Of a stretch of DNA of 41,033 bases, positions 1 through 7,579 are shown in pieces. The notes beneath the pieces are model-generated. The model was not told where the DNA came from, made no database searches, and saw only the letters and a list, made by a program, of their open reading frames with translations. Within the stretch, counting starts at the first letter, position 1. Every line of letters starts with the position of its first letter. Made by a program: the position numbers and the translations under genes. The stretch is taken from the NCBI GenBank assembly GCA_945889445.1, contig CAMDBX010000030.1:1-41033 (forward strand). The letters run 5' to 3'. The DNA comes from Rhizobium sp. Q54 (lineage in GTDB: Bacteria; Pseudomonadota; Alphaproteobacteria; Rhizobiales; Aestuariivirgaceae).

Positions 1-978
1 GTGAAGGACCACCTCGCCTCCAACCGCCTGGTGCTGCGGGTGGGCGCGGGCACGATGCGGGCGGATTACGGCCCCTTCGGCCAGCCGCTGACGTCCAACG
101 GCTCAGTGCCGCTCCAGGGCAAGGGCTACATCAACGAGCGCTACGACCCCGAGACGGGCCTCCAATACCTCAACGCCCGCTACCACGACCCACTGCTCGG
201 CCGCTTCCTGACGCCGGACACCTGGGACCCGGACATCCCCGGCGTGGACATCAACCGCTATGCCTATGCGGGGAATGACCCGGTGAACGGGGCAGACCCG
301 AGCGGCCACAACGTCCGCGACGCGCACGACCTCGACAGCGAGCGAAGGGGGGCCGGGCAGGGTTCGAAGCACGATAGCGGCAGCGGAGCGCGGGATCGAG
401 GTGCCGCTGGCGGCACGACCAACGATTGCCGGGGCTGCACGAAGGTTGCGGGTGACTCTGTGCTCCCCGACTGGAGTGCCGAAGGCGAGTTGGAACGCGC
501 TATGTCCAATTGGCGGAGGGGCGTGCCCGGGTCGGGGGACCTTCAGGCTCTCCAAAGGGCCGGAGTTATCACGCAACAGGAGGCCATCGGCCTTGAGAGA
601 ACGTGGGCTGCAGGTGGCTGGAAGCCGGGGGCTCGCGGGAGTATGGTGCCGTCAGATGGTGCCATTACAAAGAATTCATCAACACCAAAGCCTACTGAGC
701 CTTATTCCAGACCGTCAGGTTCCACTACACAGGCACAGAGAGACTCCGTACAAGGCAAACCATGTGTCAAGTGCGGCACGCTCACTGACAAGCAGCGCGC
801 GGGTCACAAAGAGGCTCTGGTTAAAGAGTATTATGAGAGCGGCACAATTGACAGAGCTAAGATGAGGAGCCTTGACTCAGTCCGGTCAGAGTGCCCACGT
901 TGCTCGGCAAAGGAGGGAGCCGAAATGTCAAGATACTCTCGAGAAATGAAGAGGGAGCTGGGCCTTGGTCCTCGGTAA
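1..978 (+). CDS. Rhs-family polymorphic toxin, C-terminal part (5' end outside window)
   Basis: This is the 3' end of an Rhs repeat protein; the reading frame is open at the window edge, so the GTG at base 1 is probably internal. Residues about 45-103 (numbered from base 1) hold the Rhs core signature, including [26 protein letters not shown] and the closing [12 protein letters not shown], after which Rhs proteins switch to a variable toxin tip. The tip (about 104-325) ends in a compact module with C255-x2-C258, G268-H-K-E271 and C298-x2-C301. This resembles the HNH/Endonuclease VII group of polymorphic-toxin nucleases (GH-E-like); the nuclease call is inferred from the motif. GC falls to roughly half in the tip while the core is near 70 percent, which fits tip exchange. 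An immunity gene overlaps the stop. Rhs proteins are normally secreted or surface-delivered in contact-dependent competition; the delivery route is not visible here. Confidence 0.8.
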   Translation: MKDHLASNRLVLRVGAGTMRADYGPFGQPLTSNGSVPLQGKGYINERYDPETGLQYLNARYHDPLLGRFLTPDTWDPDIPGVDINRYAYAGNDPVNGADPSGHNVRDAHDLDSERRGAGQGSKHDSGSGARDRGAAGGTTNDCRGCTKVAGDSVLPDWSAEGELERAMSNWRRGVPGSGDLQALQRAGVITQQEAIGLERTWAAGGWKPGARGSMVPSDGAITKNSSTPKPTEPYSRPSGSTTQAQRDSVQGKPCVKCGTLTDKQRAGHKEALVKEYYESGTIDRAKMRSLDSVRSECPRCSAKEGAEMSRYSREMKRELGLGPR

Positions 979-1324
979 AACTCGCCAACAGCTTCGGCGA
1001 GTGAAGTGCGCTCGTTTAGGAGCGGAATATTTGGAAACTTCCGATACCGACATTCTCGGGGTTTCGGAAACAGTTCTGCAAGGCTTGCTGCCGATTAACG
1101 GACTAAGACATCCACCTTCTGGAGATACGTCTGGCTGGTTCATCTGGGCAGGCACCACGCTTTCAGATGCGCCCGACTTCTTCAAACCTCTTCACGCTTC
1201 ACACATTCATGAGTGGTGCGCGCAAGTGGAGCCATTTCTTGGACTCGCACCCGGATGGCGTTTTCTGATTGGGGATGACTACGAAGATGTTTGGTTCGAT
1301 CCGGAATTACTCAAGGTGATGTAA
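965..1324 (+). CDS. Imm33-like immunity protein for the adjacent Rhs toxin
   Basis: This 119-residue protein carries the block [19 protein letters not shown], then a proline- and tryptophan-rich stretch ending in [20 protein letters not shown] recognise this pattern from the Imm33-like immunity domain family, small cytosolic proteins encoded directly after polymorphic toxins and thought to neutralise the cognate toxin by binding it. The chosen start is a TTG lying inside the last codons of the toxin gene, because GAGGGAG sits 7 bases upstream; a GTG at 1001 is the alternative and would remove 12 residues. The 14-base overlap suggests translational coupling so that toxin is not made without antitoxin. 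GC is lower than in neighbouring metabolic genes. The family call is from memory of the motif; the pairing is inferred from position. Confidence 0.7.
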   Translation: MVLGKTRQQLRRVKCARLGAEYLETSDTDILGVSETVLQGLLPINGLRHPPSGDTSGWFIWAGTTLSDAPDFFKPLHASHIHEWCAQVEPFLGLAPGWRFLIGDDYEDVWFDPELLKVM

Positions 1325-1495
1325 AACTCACCTACTGCAAAACGACTACTGCCAGCTTAGTTCGTAGCATCTCTCTGTATCCGTCACCGCTTTTGACCAC
1401 GCGGCCAGCCTCTACCATGGGCCGGATGGCGCGCGGGCGGGAAAGCACTTCCTCGCTTGGCCGCTCACCCCTGACCGTGCAGTAGCGTTCGAAAC
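1325..1495. other. Intergenic spacer between convergent Imm33-like and reductase genes
   Basis: This spacer of about 170 bases separates the 3' ends of the immunity gene and the 6-hydroxynicotinate reductase-like gene. I see no strong hairpin followed by a T-run and no convincing small gene. It marks the transition from the lower-GC toxin module back to typical GC-rich sequence. Confidence 0.4.
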
Positions 1496-2914
1496 TCACA
1501 CCGCGATGTATTTCTTCGCGCCGCTGCGCGTGATGTCTGACAGGGACCGCACCTCGTCCATGTGGCCGCCGAGCGCTTCATATTCCGCCTTGCGCATCGT
1601 GAACTCGATGGGGGCGACCAGCGCGGGGGTGGGAACCGAGCCGAAGGCATTTTCGGGCAGTGCCGTGACGTCCACCATGTAGGTGATGCCGCCGCCGGGC
1701 CAGACGTAGCAGGGCGCACCGCCCGCCGTGACGCGGGTGAGGGCCTGCTTCACCGATTGGGTGAGGCGCACCGGGTTCTCGGTGACGCCGGCGCGCAGCG
1801 AGCCGCCGGCACCCGCCATGAAGAGGACGGTGGAGAGGGCGGGCTCACAGTTTTCCTGGATGCGGTCAACGGAGAGCTTCAATGCGGGCGGCAATTCCTT
1901 CTCGATGGGGGCCAGCGCTTCGTCGAGTTCGAAATAGGCACAATGCTCGCCGGTGGTGGAGACCATCAGCAGGCGCAGGCCTGCCCAAGCCTCCTTCGGG
2001 TCGAAGGGCTTGAGGATGGCGAGCGGGTCAGTGAGGTTGGTGCCGCCCCAGCCGGTGCCGGGCTGCGCCACCTTGAAATAGCGGCCCGGCGTGGAACGAT
2101 GGCCCTTCATCTTGATGCCGGTGTCCGGCACGCCGAGGAACTTGCCGGCCTGGTGCTCCGAGAGGACGCCGGTGATGTGGTCGTCCACCACCACCACCTC
2201 GTCGACGAGGCCCATCCATTGCTTGGCGAACATGCCGATGGTGGCGGAGCCGCAGCCCACCCGCATGCGCTCCTCCTTCACGCCATTGATGATTGGCGCC
2301 TTGCCCGCCTCGATGATGAGCGTGGCGCCGCCATCGACGCTGACCTCGACGGGCTTGCAATTGGCCAGCGCCAGCATCGCCTCGCAGGTGACGCGGCCTT
2401 CCCTTTTGGAGCCGCCGGTGAGGTGACGCACGCCGCCCAGTGACAGCATCTGCGAACCATATTCGGCGGTGGTGACGTGGCCGATATGTTCGCCGTCGAC
2501 GCGCACCGCGGCAGTCTCCGCGCCCAGATGGCGGTCGGTGTCGATCTTCACCTTGAGGCCGCAGTAGCTGAAGATTCCTTCGGTCACGACGGTGACCATG
2601 TCGACGCCGTCAACCTCGGAGGATACGATAAAGGGTGCGGGCTTGTAGTCGGGATAGGTTGTGCCCGCGCCGATGGCGGTGACGAAGGTTTCCGGTTCGC
2701 GGATGACGCGGCCGTCCCAGTCACGCGACGAGGGGAGAAAGGGCACGAGGCTGCCGCCGCCTTCGAGGGTGCGCTCCAGCAGCACGTGGGGGTCGGTGCG
2801 GGTCAGCACGCCGCCCCTGTTGGCATAGCGGTCGCAGGCGCCCAGCATGCCATCGCGGATGTAGCAGAGCACCGGGCAGGCATCGCAGCGGATTTTGTCG
2901 GTCGGGGTGTCCAT
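1496..2914 (-). CDS. 6-hydroxynicotinate reductase-like iron-sulfur protein
   Basis: This 472-residue protein matches the family annotated as 6-hydroxynicotinate reductase (EC 1.3.7.1). The characterised enzyme of Eubacterium barkeri reduces 6-hydroxynicotinate to 1,4,5,6-tetrahydro-6-oxonicotinate with reduced ferredoxin. Visible in the sequence is an N-terminal cysteine cluster C10-x2-C13-x3-C17-x9-C27, typical of an iron-sulfur site, followed by a long globular region rich in glycine motifs such as RVGCGSATIGMF and GTGWGGTNLTDP. The ATG at 2914 is preferred over an upstream in-frame start at 2989 because the cysteine motif begins ten residues in and the longer form would run through the promoter and operator. 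It diverges from a ferredoxin-NADP+ reductase gene, a sensible electron supplier. No other nicotinate-pathway gene is present in this window, so the true substrate may differ. Confidence 0.65.
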   Translation of the reverse strand: MDTPTDKIRCDACPVLCYIRDGMLGACDRYANRGGVLTRTDPHVLLERTLEGGGSLVPFLPSSRDWDGRVIREPETFVTAIGAGTTYPDYKPAPFIVSSEVDGVDMVTVVTEGIFSYCGLKVKIDTDRHLGAETAAVRVDGEHIGHVTTAEYGSQMLSLGGVRHLTGGSKREGRVTCEAMLALANCKPVEVSVDGGATLIIEAGKAPIINGVKEERMRVGCGSATIGMFAKQWMGLVDEVVVVDDHITGVLSEHQAGKFLGVPDTGIKMKGHRSTPGRYFKVAQPGTGWGGTNLTDPLAILKPFDPKEAWAGLRLLMVSTTGEHCAYFELDEALAPIEKELPPALKLSVDRIQENCEPALSTVLFMAGAGGSLRAGVTENPVRLTQSVKQALTRVTAGGAPCYVWPGGGITYMVDVTALPENAFGSVPTPALVAPIEFTMRKAEYEALGGHMDEVRSLSDITRSGAKKYIAV

Positions 2915-2946
2915 GGGCAGGGCTTCTCGCAGCTGCGAAATCACTG

Positions 2947-2975
2947 TTGACAGGTGCCGGATGATCCCATATTTT
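2947..2975 (+). promoter_or_regulatory. Predicted sigma70-type promoter of the fpr-marR operon
   Basis: TTGACA (2947-2952) is followed by a 17-base spacer and TATTTT (2970-2975). This is the best promoter-like sequence in the window. Transcription would start near 2982, about 37 bases before the fpr start codon and inside the palindrome described next. The start site is inferred, not shown. Confidence 0.6.
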
Positions 2976-2990
2976 TTGTATGTATACAAA
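2975..2990. promoter_or_regulatory. Palindromic operator TTTGTAT-GT-ATACAAA
   Basis: A perfect 7-bp inverted repeat, TTTGTAT / ATACAAA, is separated by two bases. It overlaps the last base of the predicted -10 element and the expected start site of the rightward promoter, and it lies in the shared region between the two divergent genes. This is where a repressor would sit. The MarR protein encoded two genes downstream is the obvious candidate ligand-responsive repressor; the length and symmetry suit MarR dimers, but some GntR-family regulators use similar GTATAC-like sites. Binding is inferred. Confidence 0.6.
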
Positions 2991-3018
2991 CGAATTTCCA
3001 GCCCGGCGGGAGCGGCCC

Positions 3019-3792
3019 ATGAGTGCGTTGTTCGAGGAAGAGGTGCTGAGCGTCCACCACTGGACGGACCGGCTGTTCAGCTTCAAGACCACGCGCTCTC
3101 CGGCGTTCCGCTATGAAAATGGCCAGTTCACCATGATCGGGCTGGAGGTGAACGGCAAGCCGCTGCTTCGGGCCTATTCGCTGGTGAGCCCGAACTATGC
3201 CGACGAATTGGAATTCCTGTCGATCAAGGTGGCTGACGGTCCGCTGACCTCCAAACTCCAGCACATCCAGGTGGGCGACAAGATCCTGGTGGGCAAGAAG
3301 CCCACTGGCACGCTGCTGCTCGACAACCTCACGCCTGGCCGCAACCTTTACCTGCTCGGCACCGGCACGGGGCTTGCCCCCTTCATGAGCCTCGTCAAGG
3401 ACCCCGCCGTCTATGAGCGCTTCGAGAAGGTGATCCTCGTCCACGGCTGCCGCACCGCCGCCGAACTCGCCTATGCCGACGAGATCGAGAACCAGCTGCC
3501 GAACGATGAGCTTCTGGGCGAGGACATCCGCGCCAAGCTGCTCTACTACCCGACCGTGACGCGCGAGGAGTTCCGCAACCGCGGCCGCATTACGCTGCTG
3601 ATGGGCAATGGCAGGATGGCGCAGGATTTGGGCCTGCCACCGGTGAATGCCGCGCATGACCGCGTGATGATCTGTGGCTCACCGGCCTTCCTTGCCGACA
3701 TCGTGGGTCTGTTGAAGGGCATGGCCTTCAACGAAGGTTCGAGCAACGAGCCGGGCAGCTACGTCATTGAAAAAGCCTTCGTGGAGAAGTAG
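3019..3792 (+). CDS. fpr: Ferredoxin-NADP+ reductase
   Basis: This 257-residue protein is a bacterial subclass ferredoxin/flavodoxin-NADP+ reductase, a cytosolic FAD enzyme that moves electrons between NADPH and ferredoxin. The FAD-binding motif R51-A-Y-S54 is present. The NADP-binding motif GTGTGLAPF spans residues 114-122, and the protein ends in the characteristic AFVEK. Length is typical of the family. The ATG at 3019 is chosen because GGGAG (3008-3012) precedes it and the family N-terminus begins there; a longer in-frame reading from 2980 would start inside the operator. The gene is divergent from the reductase-like gene and only 3 bases from marR, suggesting a dedicated electron supply under MarR control rather than a housekeeping role alone. 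Confidence 0.88.
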   Translation: MSALFEEEVLSVHHWTDRLFSFKTTRSPAFRYENGQFTMIGLEVNGKPLLRAYSLVSPNYADELEFLSIKVADGPLTSKLQHIQVGDKILVGKKPTGTLLLDNLTPGRNLYLLGTGTGLAPFMSLVKDPAVYERFEKVILVHGCRTAAELAYADEIENQLPNDELLGEDIRAKLLYYPTVTREEFRNRGRITLLMGNGRMAQDLGLPPVNAAHDRVMICGSPAFLADIVGLLKGMAFNEGSSNEPGSYVIEKAFVEK

Positions 3793-3795
3793 GCC

Positions 3796-4239
3796 ATGGC
3801 CGGGGCGGAAGCGAAGGCGACCGCACTCGGCGGCTACCGCCTCGAGGACCAGGTGGGCTTTTACCTGCGCCGTGCGGGCCAGCGCCACGCCGCAATCTTC
3901 GCCGAATACATGACCGACGATCTGACGCCGACGCAATGGGCCGCACTGGTGAAGCTCGCCGAATTCGTGTCACTGTCGCAGAACCTGCTTGGCCGCGAGA
4001 CGGCAATGGATGCCGCCACCATCAAGGGCGTGGTCGACCGGTTGCTGAAGCGTGGGCTGGTGGCGACCGCACCGGACCCTGACGATGCCCGGCGCATGCG
4101 TGTGTCGATCACGCCCGATGGCTGCGCTGCCGTAGCGCGTGGCGTCTCCGCGGCGAAGGCAATCACCGCAGAAACACTGAAACCACTGGATGCCGCCGAA
4201 CGCCGCCAGCTGGTGGAGCTGCTGCGCCGCATCGCTTGA
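3796..4239 (+). CDS. MarR-family transcriptional regulator
   Basis: This 147-residue protein has MarR architecture: helical dimerisation ends flanking a winged helix-turn-helix. The recognition-helix region is about residues 68-88 (ETAMDAATIKGVVDRLLKRG), and the wing holds the family-typical DPDDARRMRVSIT at about 94-106. MarR proteins are cytosolic dimers that usually repress nearby genes and release DNA on binding small aromatic or phenolic ligands. The gene starts 3 bases after fpr, so it is almost certainly co-transcribed. The palindrome at 2975-2990 is the likely target, giving autoregulation together with fpr and the divergent reductase. The ligand is unknown; a hydroxylated N-heterocycle would fit the context. 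The family call is firm; target and ligand are inferred. Confidence 0.82.
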   Translation: MAGAEAKATALGGYRLEDQVGFYLRRAGQRHAAIFAEYMTDDLTPTQWAALVKLAEFVSLSQNLLGRETAMDAATIKGVVDRLLKRGLVATAPDPDDARRMRVSITPDGCAAVARGVSAAKAITAETLKPLDAAERRQLVELLRRIA

Positions 4240-4266
4240 GCGAATGCGGCGCACCGCTGTTGTTGG

Positions 4267-5058
4267 TCAGCGCCCGCGAAGGGCGGCCTGCACGCTGGCC
4301 AGCAGATCATCGGCAGAGCTGGTCTTCTGGGCGCCGCCGGCGCCGCCGAGGACCTGGCCCAGAATGTCGCCGAGGCCGCCGCCGCCCTGGGACTGGCCAC
4401 CGCCCAACATGCCGCCCAGCACATCGGCCAGCCCGCCGCCCTGCCCACCCTGCCGTGAGGCCGGGGCAGATGCGCCGCCCAGCACCTGGCCCAGGATATC
4501 GCCGAGCCCGCCGCCTTGCCCGCCTTGCGGGGAAGGGGTCGCGTGCGGCAGAGAGCCACCGCCGAGGACCTGGCCCAGAATGTCACCAAGGCCGCCGCCC
4601 TGGCCGCCCTGCGGGGCGGGAGCCCCACGCGGAGCAGAGCCGCCGCCCAGCACCTGGCCCAGAATGTCGCCCAGCCCGCCGCCGCCCGAACCGGTCGAGG
4701 CCGCTGCACCACGGCCGCTCATCATCTGGCTGAAGATATAGGCCGCGATCGCCGGCAGCAGCTGCTTCAGAATGGCCGAGCTGATGCCGGAATTGGCGGA
4801 AAGCTGCTGGGCAACGCCGCGGCTCACGTCCTTCGAGCCGAAGATCTGGCCCAGCACCACATTGCCGGCGTCGGTGGGCGAGGCGATCTGGCCGCGTTGC
4901 TCGTCCTGCTGCAGGGTCTCGAAGATCGAGCCCAGCCCGTCACCCGAGCTGGCGCTGCGCTTGAAACCCGCTGCGATGACGGGGGCGAGGGCGGCGACCG
5001 CCGCCTCGGTCTGCGCCGGGTCCAAACCGTACTGACGGCCGATTGCTGAAAGATCCAT
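4267..5058 (-). CDS. DUF937 (YidB-like) protein with C-terminal Gly-rich repeats
   Basis: This 263-residue protein has a DUF937-type helical N-terminal domain (about residues 1-115) with the usual order LDPAQTEAAVAALAPVIAAG, then a region like VVLGQIFG, then SSAILKQLLPAIAAYIFSQM. The domain's function is not established. The second half is built from five copies of a unit close to GGGLGDILGQVLGGG (residues about 127-140, 155-168, 183-196, 207-220, 226-240), joined by Pro/Gln/Gly linkers such as PQGGQGG. The fourth copy is degenerate (LADVLGGMLGGG). There is no signal peptide, so it is probably cytosolic. A Ser-rich link and a helix (DDLLASVQAALRGR) close the protein. It is convergent with marR with 27 bases between stops and is probably independent of it. 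Confidence 0.72.
   Translation of the reverse strand: MDLSAIGRQYGLDPAQTEAAVAALAPVIAAGFKRSASSGDGLGSIFETLQQDEQRGQIASPTDAGNVVLGQIFGSKDVSRGVAQQLSANSGISSAILKQLLPAIAAYIFSQMMSGRGAAASTGSGGGGLGDILGQVLGGGSAPRGAPAPQGGQGGGLGDILGQVLGGGSLPHATPSPQGGQGGGLGDILGQVLGGASAPASRQGGQGGGLADVLGGMLGGGQSQGGGGLGDILGQVLGGAGGAQKTSSADDLLASVQAALRGR
4339..4680 (-). repeat. In-gene tandem repeat encoding five GLGDILGQVLGG units
   Basis: Within the DUF937 gene, five diverged copies encode the same glycine-leucine unit. Spacing is about 84 bases (28 residues) for the first three copies and shorter for the last two. The DNA copies share long identical stretches around the GLGDILGQVLGG codons, so slippage or recombination could change copy number. 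Confidence 0.7.
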
Positions 5059-5286
5059 GTGTCCTTGCCCTCCTGTTTGGCGTTGAGCGGGTCCTCAACC
5101 GGCCGCTGACCTATACGCAACCTCAGCGTTCCACAATGTAGGGCCATAATCAATTGCTTGTGCGGCTACCGGAAATATGGAGCCCGGGTCTTGCCCCGCG
5201 TCTCCGCTCCGGCGGGGAGGGGAATGGCATGGTGCCCCTATCCGCATTCATTTCTTTTGATATGATCCTCCCCGGCGTCAGACCGG

Positions 5287-5303
5287 GCCCCGGAATCCGG
5301 GGC
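5287..5303. repeat. Small GC palindrome upstream of the Liv-type binding protein
   Basis: GCCCCGG-AAT-CCGGGGC is a perfect 7-bp inverted repeat with a 3-base loop, ending 10 bases before the ribosome-binding site GGAGG (5314-5318). It sits in a 265-base spacer that also contains other GC-rich half-palindromes near 5188-5220 and 5268-5290. It resembles short extragenic palindromes common in alphaproteobacteria. In the mRNA leader it could form a hairpin next to the ribosome-binding site. Confidence 0.5.
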
Positions 5304-5323
5304 AAACATAAATGGAGGAAATC

Positions 5324-6628
5324 ATGTCGACCACGAAGCTGATCGTGCCTGAAAAGAAGCGCATCACGCGCCGCTCTGCCCTGAAGCTGGCGGGTGCTGG
5401 TGCTGCATCCATGTTCGCCGGACCGGGCTTCGTGCGCTATGCGCAGGCGCAGTCCTCCGAGCCCATCCGCATCGGCTTCCAGGTGCACAAGACCGGCATC
5501 GGCGCGGCCTATGGCAAGTGGTACGGCCAGACGACGGATGCCGCGGTGAAGCTGATCAACGAGGCCGGCGGCATCACCGGCCGGCCTGTCGAGATCATCG
5601 CCGAGGACGACGCAACCGACCCCGGCCGCGGCGCCGAGGTGGTCGAGAAATTCGCCACCCAGCACAAGTGCGACGTGGCCTTCGGCACGCTGTTCAGCCA
5701 TGTCGTCATGGGCTCGGCCCCGCGCGCGGGCGAATTGAAGCTGCCCTATTACGTGGTCTCCGAGGGCCATCACGTGGCCTCCGGCAAGCTCAACCGCTAC
5801 ACTTTCCAGCCAGGCATCACCGATGTGCGCAGCCAGGTGATCGCCATGGCGCCGTGGATCGCCAAGAACCTCGGCAAGAAGGTGGCGATGATCTTCCCGG
5901 ACTTCGCCTTCGGTTATGACCACCGAGACTATTTCTCCGCCGCCATCAAGGCGCAGGGCGGTGAGGTCAACGCGCTGATCCCCATCCCGCCCACCGAGAC
6001 GTCGTTCTCGCGCTACTTCCCGCAGATCCCGGCAGACACGGAAGTGATCTACCATGTGATGGTGGGCCCCGCCGTGCTGACCTTCGTCAAGGAGCTCGGC
6101 GAGTATTATGGATCGAACCACCCGCCGCTGTTCGGCTTCATCGACAGCCTGGAAGCCGTGAGCCTCAAGAGCCCGGGCCTCGAGTTCCTCGAGGGATCGT
6201 ATTTCTGGGAGGCCTATCCGCGCTATGCGGGTGCGAAGCCCAGCGAGTTCGACACCTTCTATCGCGGCAAGGTGGGCGTGGACCAGTATGGCGCGAGCGT
6301 TTCCGACGCCAACGACGTCTCGACCTACTCGCACATGTTCGGCTGCTGGGAGACGCTCTACATCATCAAGCAGGCGATGGAGGCGGCGGGCTACAAGGGG
6401 CCGGATGATCGCGCCAAGCTGATCGAAGCCACCGAGGCGATCACCACGATCCCGGAGGGCAACGAGCACCCGCAGGGCGACAAGGTCTTCAACGGCAAGC
6501 TCCACCAGGTGTTCGGCCACCAGAACATCACGCAGGTGAAGGGCGGCCTGGGTGAACTCGTCTACCGCACCACGATCGAGGAAGGCCTTTACGACTCGAC
6601 AGAGGACTATACCAAGATGGCGCTCTGA
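5324..6628 (+). CDS. Branched-chain amino acid/amide-type ABC transporter substrate-binding protein
   Basis: This 434-residue protein is a periplasmic type I binding protein of the LivK/AmiC group, first gene of a Liv-type import operon. The N-terminus has a twin-arginine-like signal (KRITRRSALKLAGAGAA, residues 12-28) and a probable cleavage after YAQA. The mature part shows the family's opening PIRIGFQVHKTG, the block AVKLINEAGGITGRPVEII and EDDATDP, which line the first lobe. The ATG at 5324 is preferred over one at 5312 because GGAGG lies directly before it, within the upper candidate's own codons. The permease and ATPase genes follow. The substrate cannot be read from sequence; family members bind branched amino acids, amides, urea or aromatic acids. 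Confidence 0.85.
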   Translation: MSTTKLIVPEKKRITRRSALKLAGAGAASMFAGPGFVRYAQAQSSEPIRIGFQVHKTGIGAAYGKWYGQTTDAAVKLINEAGGITGRPVEIIAEDDATDPGRGAEVVEKFATQHKCDVAFGTLFSHVVMGSAPRAGELKLPYYVVSEGHHVASGKLNRYTFQPGITDVRSQVIAMAPWIAKNLGKKVAMIFPDFAFGYDHRDYFSAAIKAQGGEVNALIPIPPTETSFSRYFPQIPADTEVIYHVMVGPAVLTFVKELGEYYGSNHPPLFGFIDSLEAVSLKSPGLEFLEGSYFWEAYPRYAGAKPSEFDTFYRGKVGVDQYGASVSDANDVSTYSHMFGCWETLYIIKQAMEAAGYKGPDDRAKLIEATEAITTIPEGNEHPQGDKVFNGKLHQVFGHQNITQVKGGLGELVYRTTIEEGLYDSTEDYTKMAL

Positions 6629-6646
6629 GCCCGTCACACGCTCATC

Positions 6647-6670
6647 ATGGCCGGGCGTCGTCCCGGCCAT
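6647..6670. repeat. Extragenic palindrome between the binding-protein gene and livH
   Basis: ATGGCCGGG-CGTCGT-CCCGGCCAT is a perfect 9-bp inverted repeat with a 6-base loop. It looks like a repetitive extragenic palindrome of a type widespread in Hyphomicrobiales. It lies between the binding-protein stop and the permease coding region. It could cap the upstream mRNA or reduce read-through, giving more binding protein than permease. Confidence 0.6.
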
Positions 6671-6697
6671 CCATTTTCCTCGCGCACGGCGTCACTC

Positions 6698-7579
6698 TTG
6701 GCTTTCTTCCCGCATCTCCTGCTCGCCATACTCGAAGGCACGGTGGCCGCCGCCGTGCTGGCACTGTCCGCACTTGGGCTGTCGCTGGTGTTTGGCGTCA
6801 TGCGCGTCGTCAACGTGGCCCATGGCGAGTTCTTCATGCTGGGCGCCATGCTGGCGTGGTGGATTGCCAAGATGGTGCCGGGCGGGCCTGCCATTGGCTT
6901 CGTCGCGGCGCTTGTCGTCGCACCTCTTGCGGTGGGGGCGCTGGCATTCATCACCGAGCGGCTGCTGCTCCGTCGCATCAACTATGACCCGGAAGCCACC
7001 ATCGTCGCCACCATCGGACTGATGTTCGTGATCCAGCAACTGGCGCTCAGCATGTTCGGGGCGGACGCCAAGGCTGTGTCGGCGCCCTTCACTTATCGCA
7101 TCGCGCTGCCGTGGTTCGGCTTCTCCGGCTACAAGCTGTTCGTGGTCGTGGCTTCCATCCTCATTCTTCTTGGCGTCTGGTGGGTGCTGGCGAAGACCAA
7201 ATGGGGCCTCGTCATGCGCGTCACCCAGTTCGACCGCGAGACGGCGACGGCCTTCGGCATTCCAGTCACGCAGGTCTATTCGGCCGTCTTCGTGGCCGGT
7301 GCCGCACTCGTCGCCGTGGCGGCGGTGCTCATCGTGCCGATCCAGCAGGCACATTACCTGATGGGGCTGGATCCGCTGCTGATGAGCTTCATCGTGGTCA
7401 TCATCGGAGGCCTGGGCTCGATCAAGGGCAGCGTCATCGCTGCCGTGATCATTGGCCTCAGCGATGGCATCATCTCGATGTTCTTCTCGCCCACGCTGGC
7501 CTCGATCATCGCCACGCTGGCGGTCGCGTTGGTGCTGGTGTTCCGGCCGCAGGGCCTGTTCGGAGTGCCAGCGCGATGA
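6698..7579 (+). CDS. Branched-chain amino acid-type ABC transporter permease (LivH family)
   Basis: This inner-membrane protein forms half of the translocation pore. The LivH pattern is clear: an opening hydrophobic helix LLLAILEGTVAAAVLALSAL, then LSLVFGVMRVVNVAHGEFFMLGA, and later the conserved loop IIGGLGSIKGSVIAAVIIG that contacts the ATPases. About eight membrane segments are visible. The first in-frame ATG (6647) lies inside a perfect extragenic palindrome and would add 17 polar residues unlike family members, so I favour the TTG at 6698, giving 293 residues. Neither start has a strong ribosome-binding site, so this choice is uncertain. It overlaps livM by 4 bases. Confidence 0.82.
   Translation: MAFFPHLLLAILEGTVAAAVLALSALGLSLVFGVMRVVNVAHGEFFMLGAMLAWWIAKMVPGGPAIGFVAALVVAPLAVGALAFITERLLLRRINYDPEATIVATIGLMFVIQQLALSMFGADAKAVSAPFTYRIALPWFGFSGYKLFVVVASILILLGVWWVLAKTKWGLVMRVTQFDRETATAFGIPVTQVYSAVFVAGAALVAVAAVLIVPIQQAHYLMGLDPLLMSFIVVIIGGLGSIKGSVIAAVIIGLSDGIISMFFSPTLASIIATLAVALVLVFRPQGLFGVPAR

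Noticed and set aside
1291-1485. Possible 64-residue gene after the immunity gene
   Set aside because: It starts inside the immunity gene in another frame, lacks a ribosome-binding site and has no recognisable pattern.
4190-4741. Proline-rich frames opposite the DUF937 repeats
   Set aside because: They arise from reading the glycine-rich repeat codons on the other strand; repeated PPP tracts mirror GGG codons.
5150-6670. A 506-codon minus-strand frame opposite the Liv-type binding protein
   Set aside because: Shadow frame; the plus strand has signal peptide, ribosome-binding site and family motifs.
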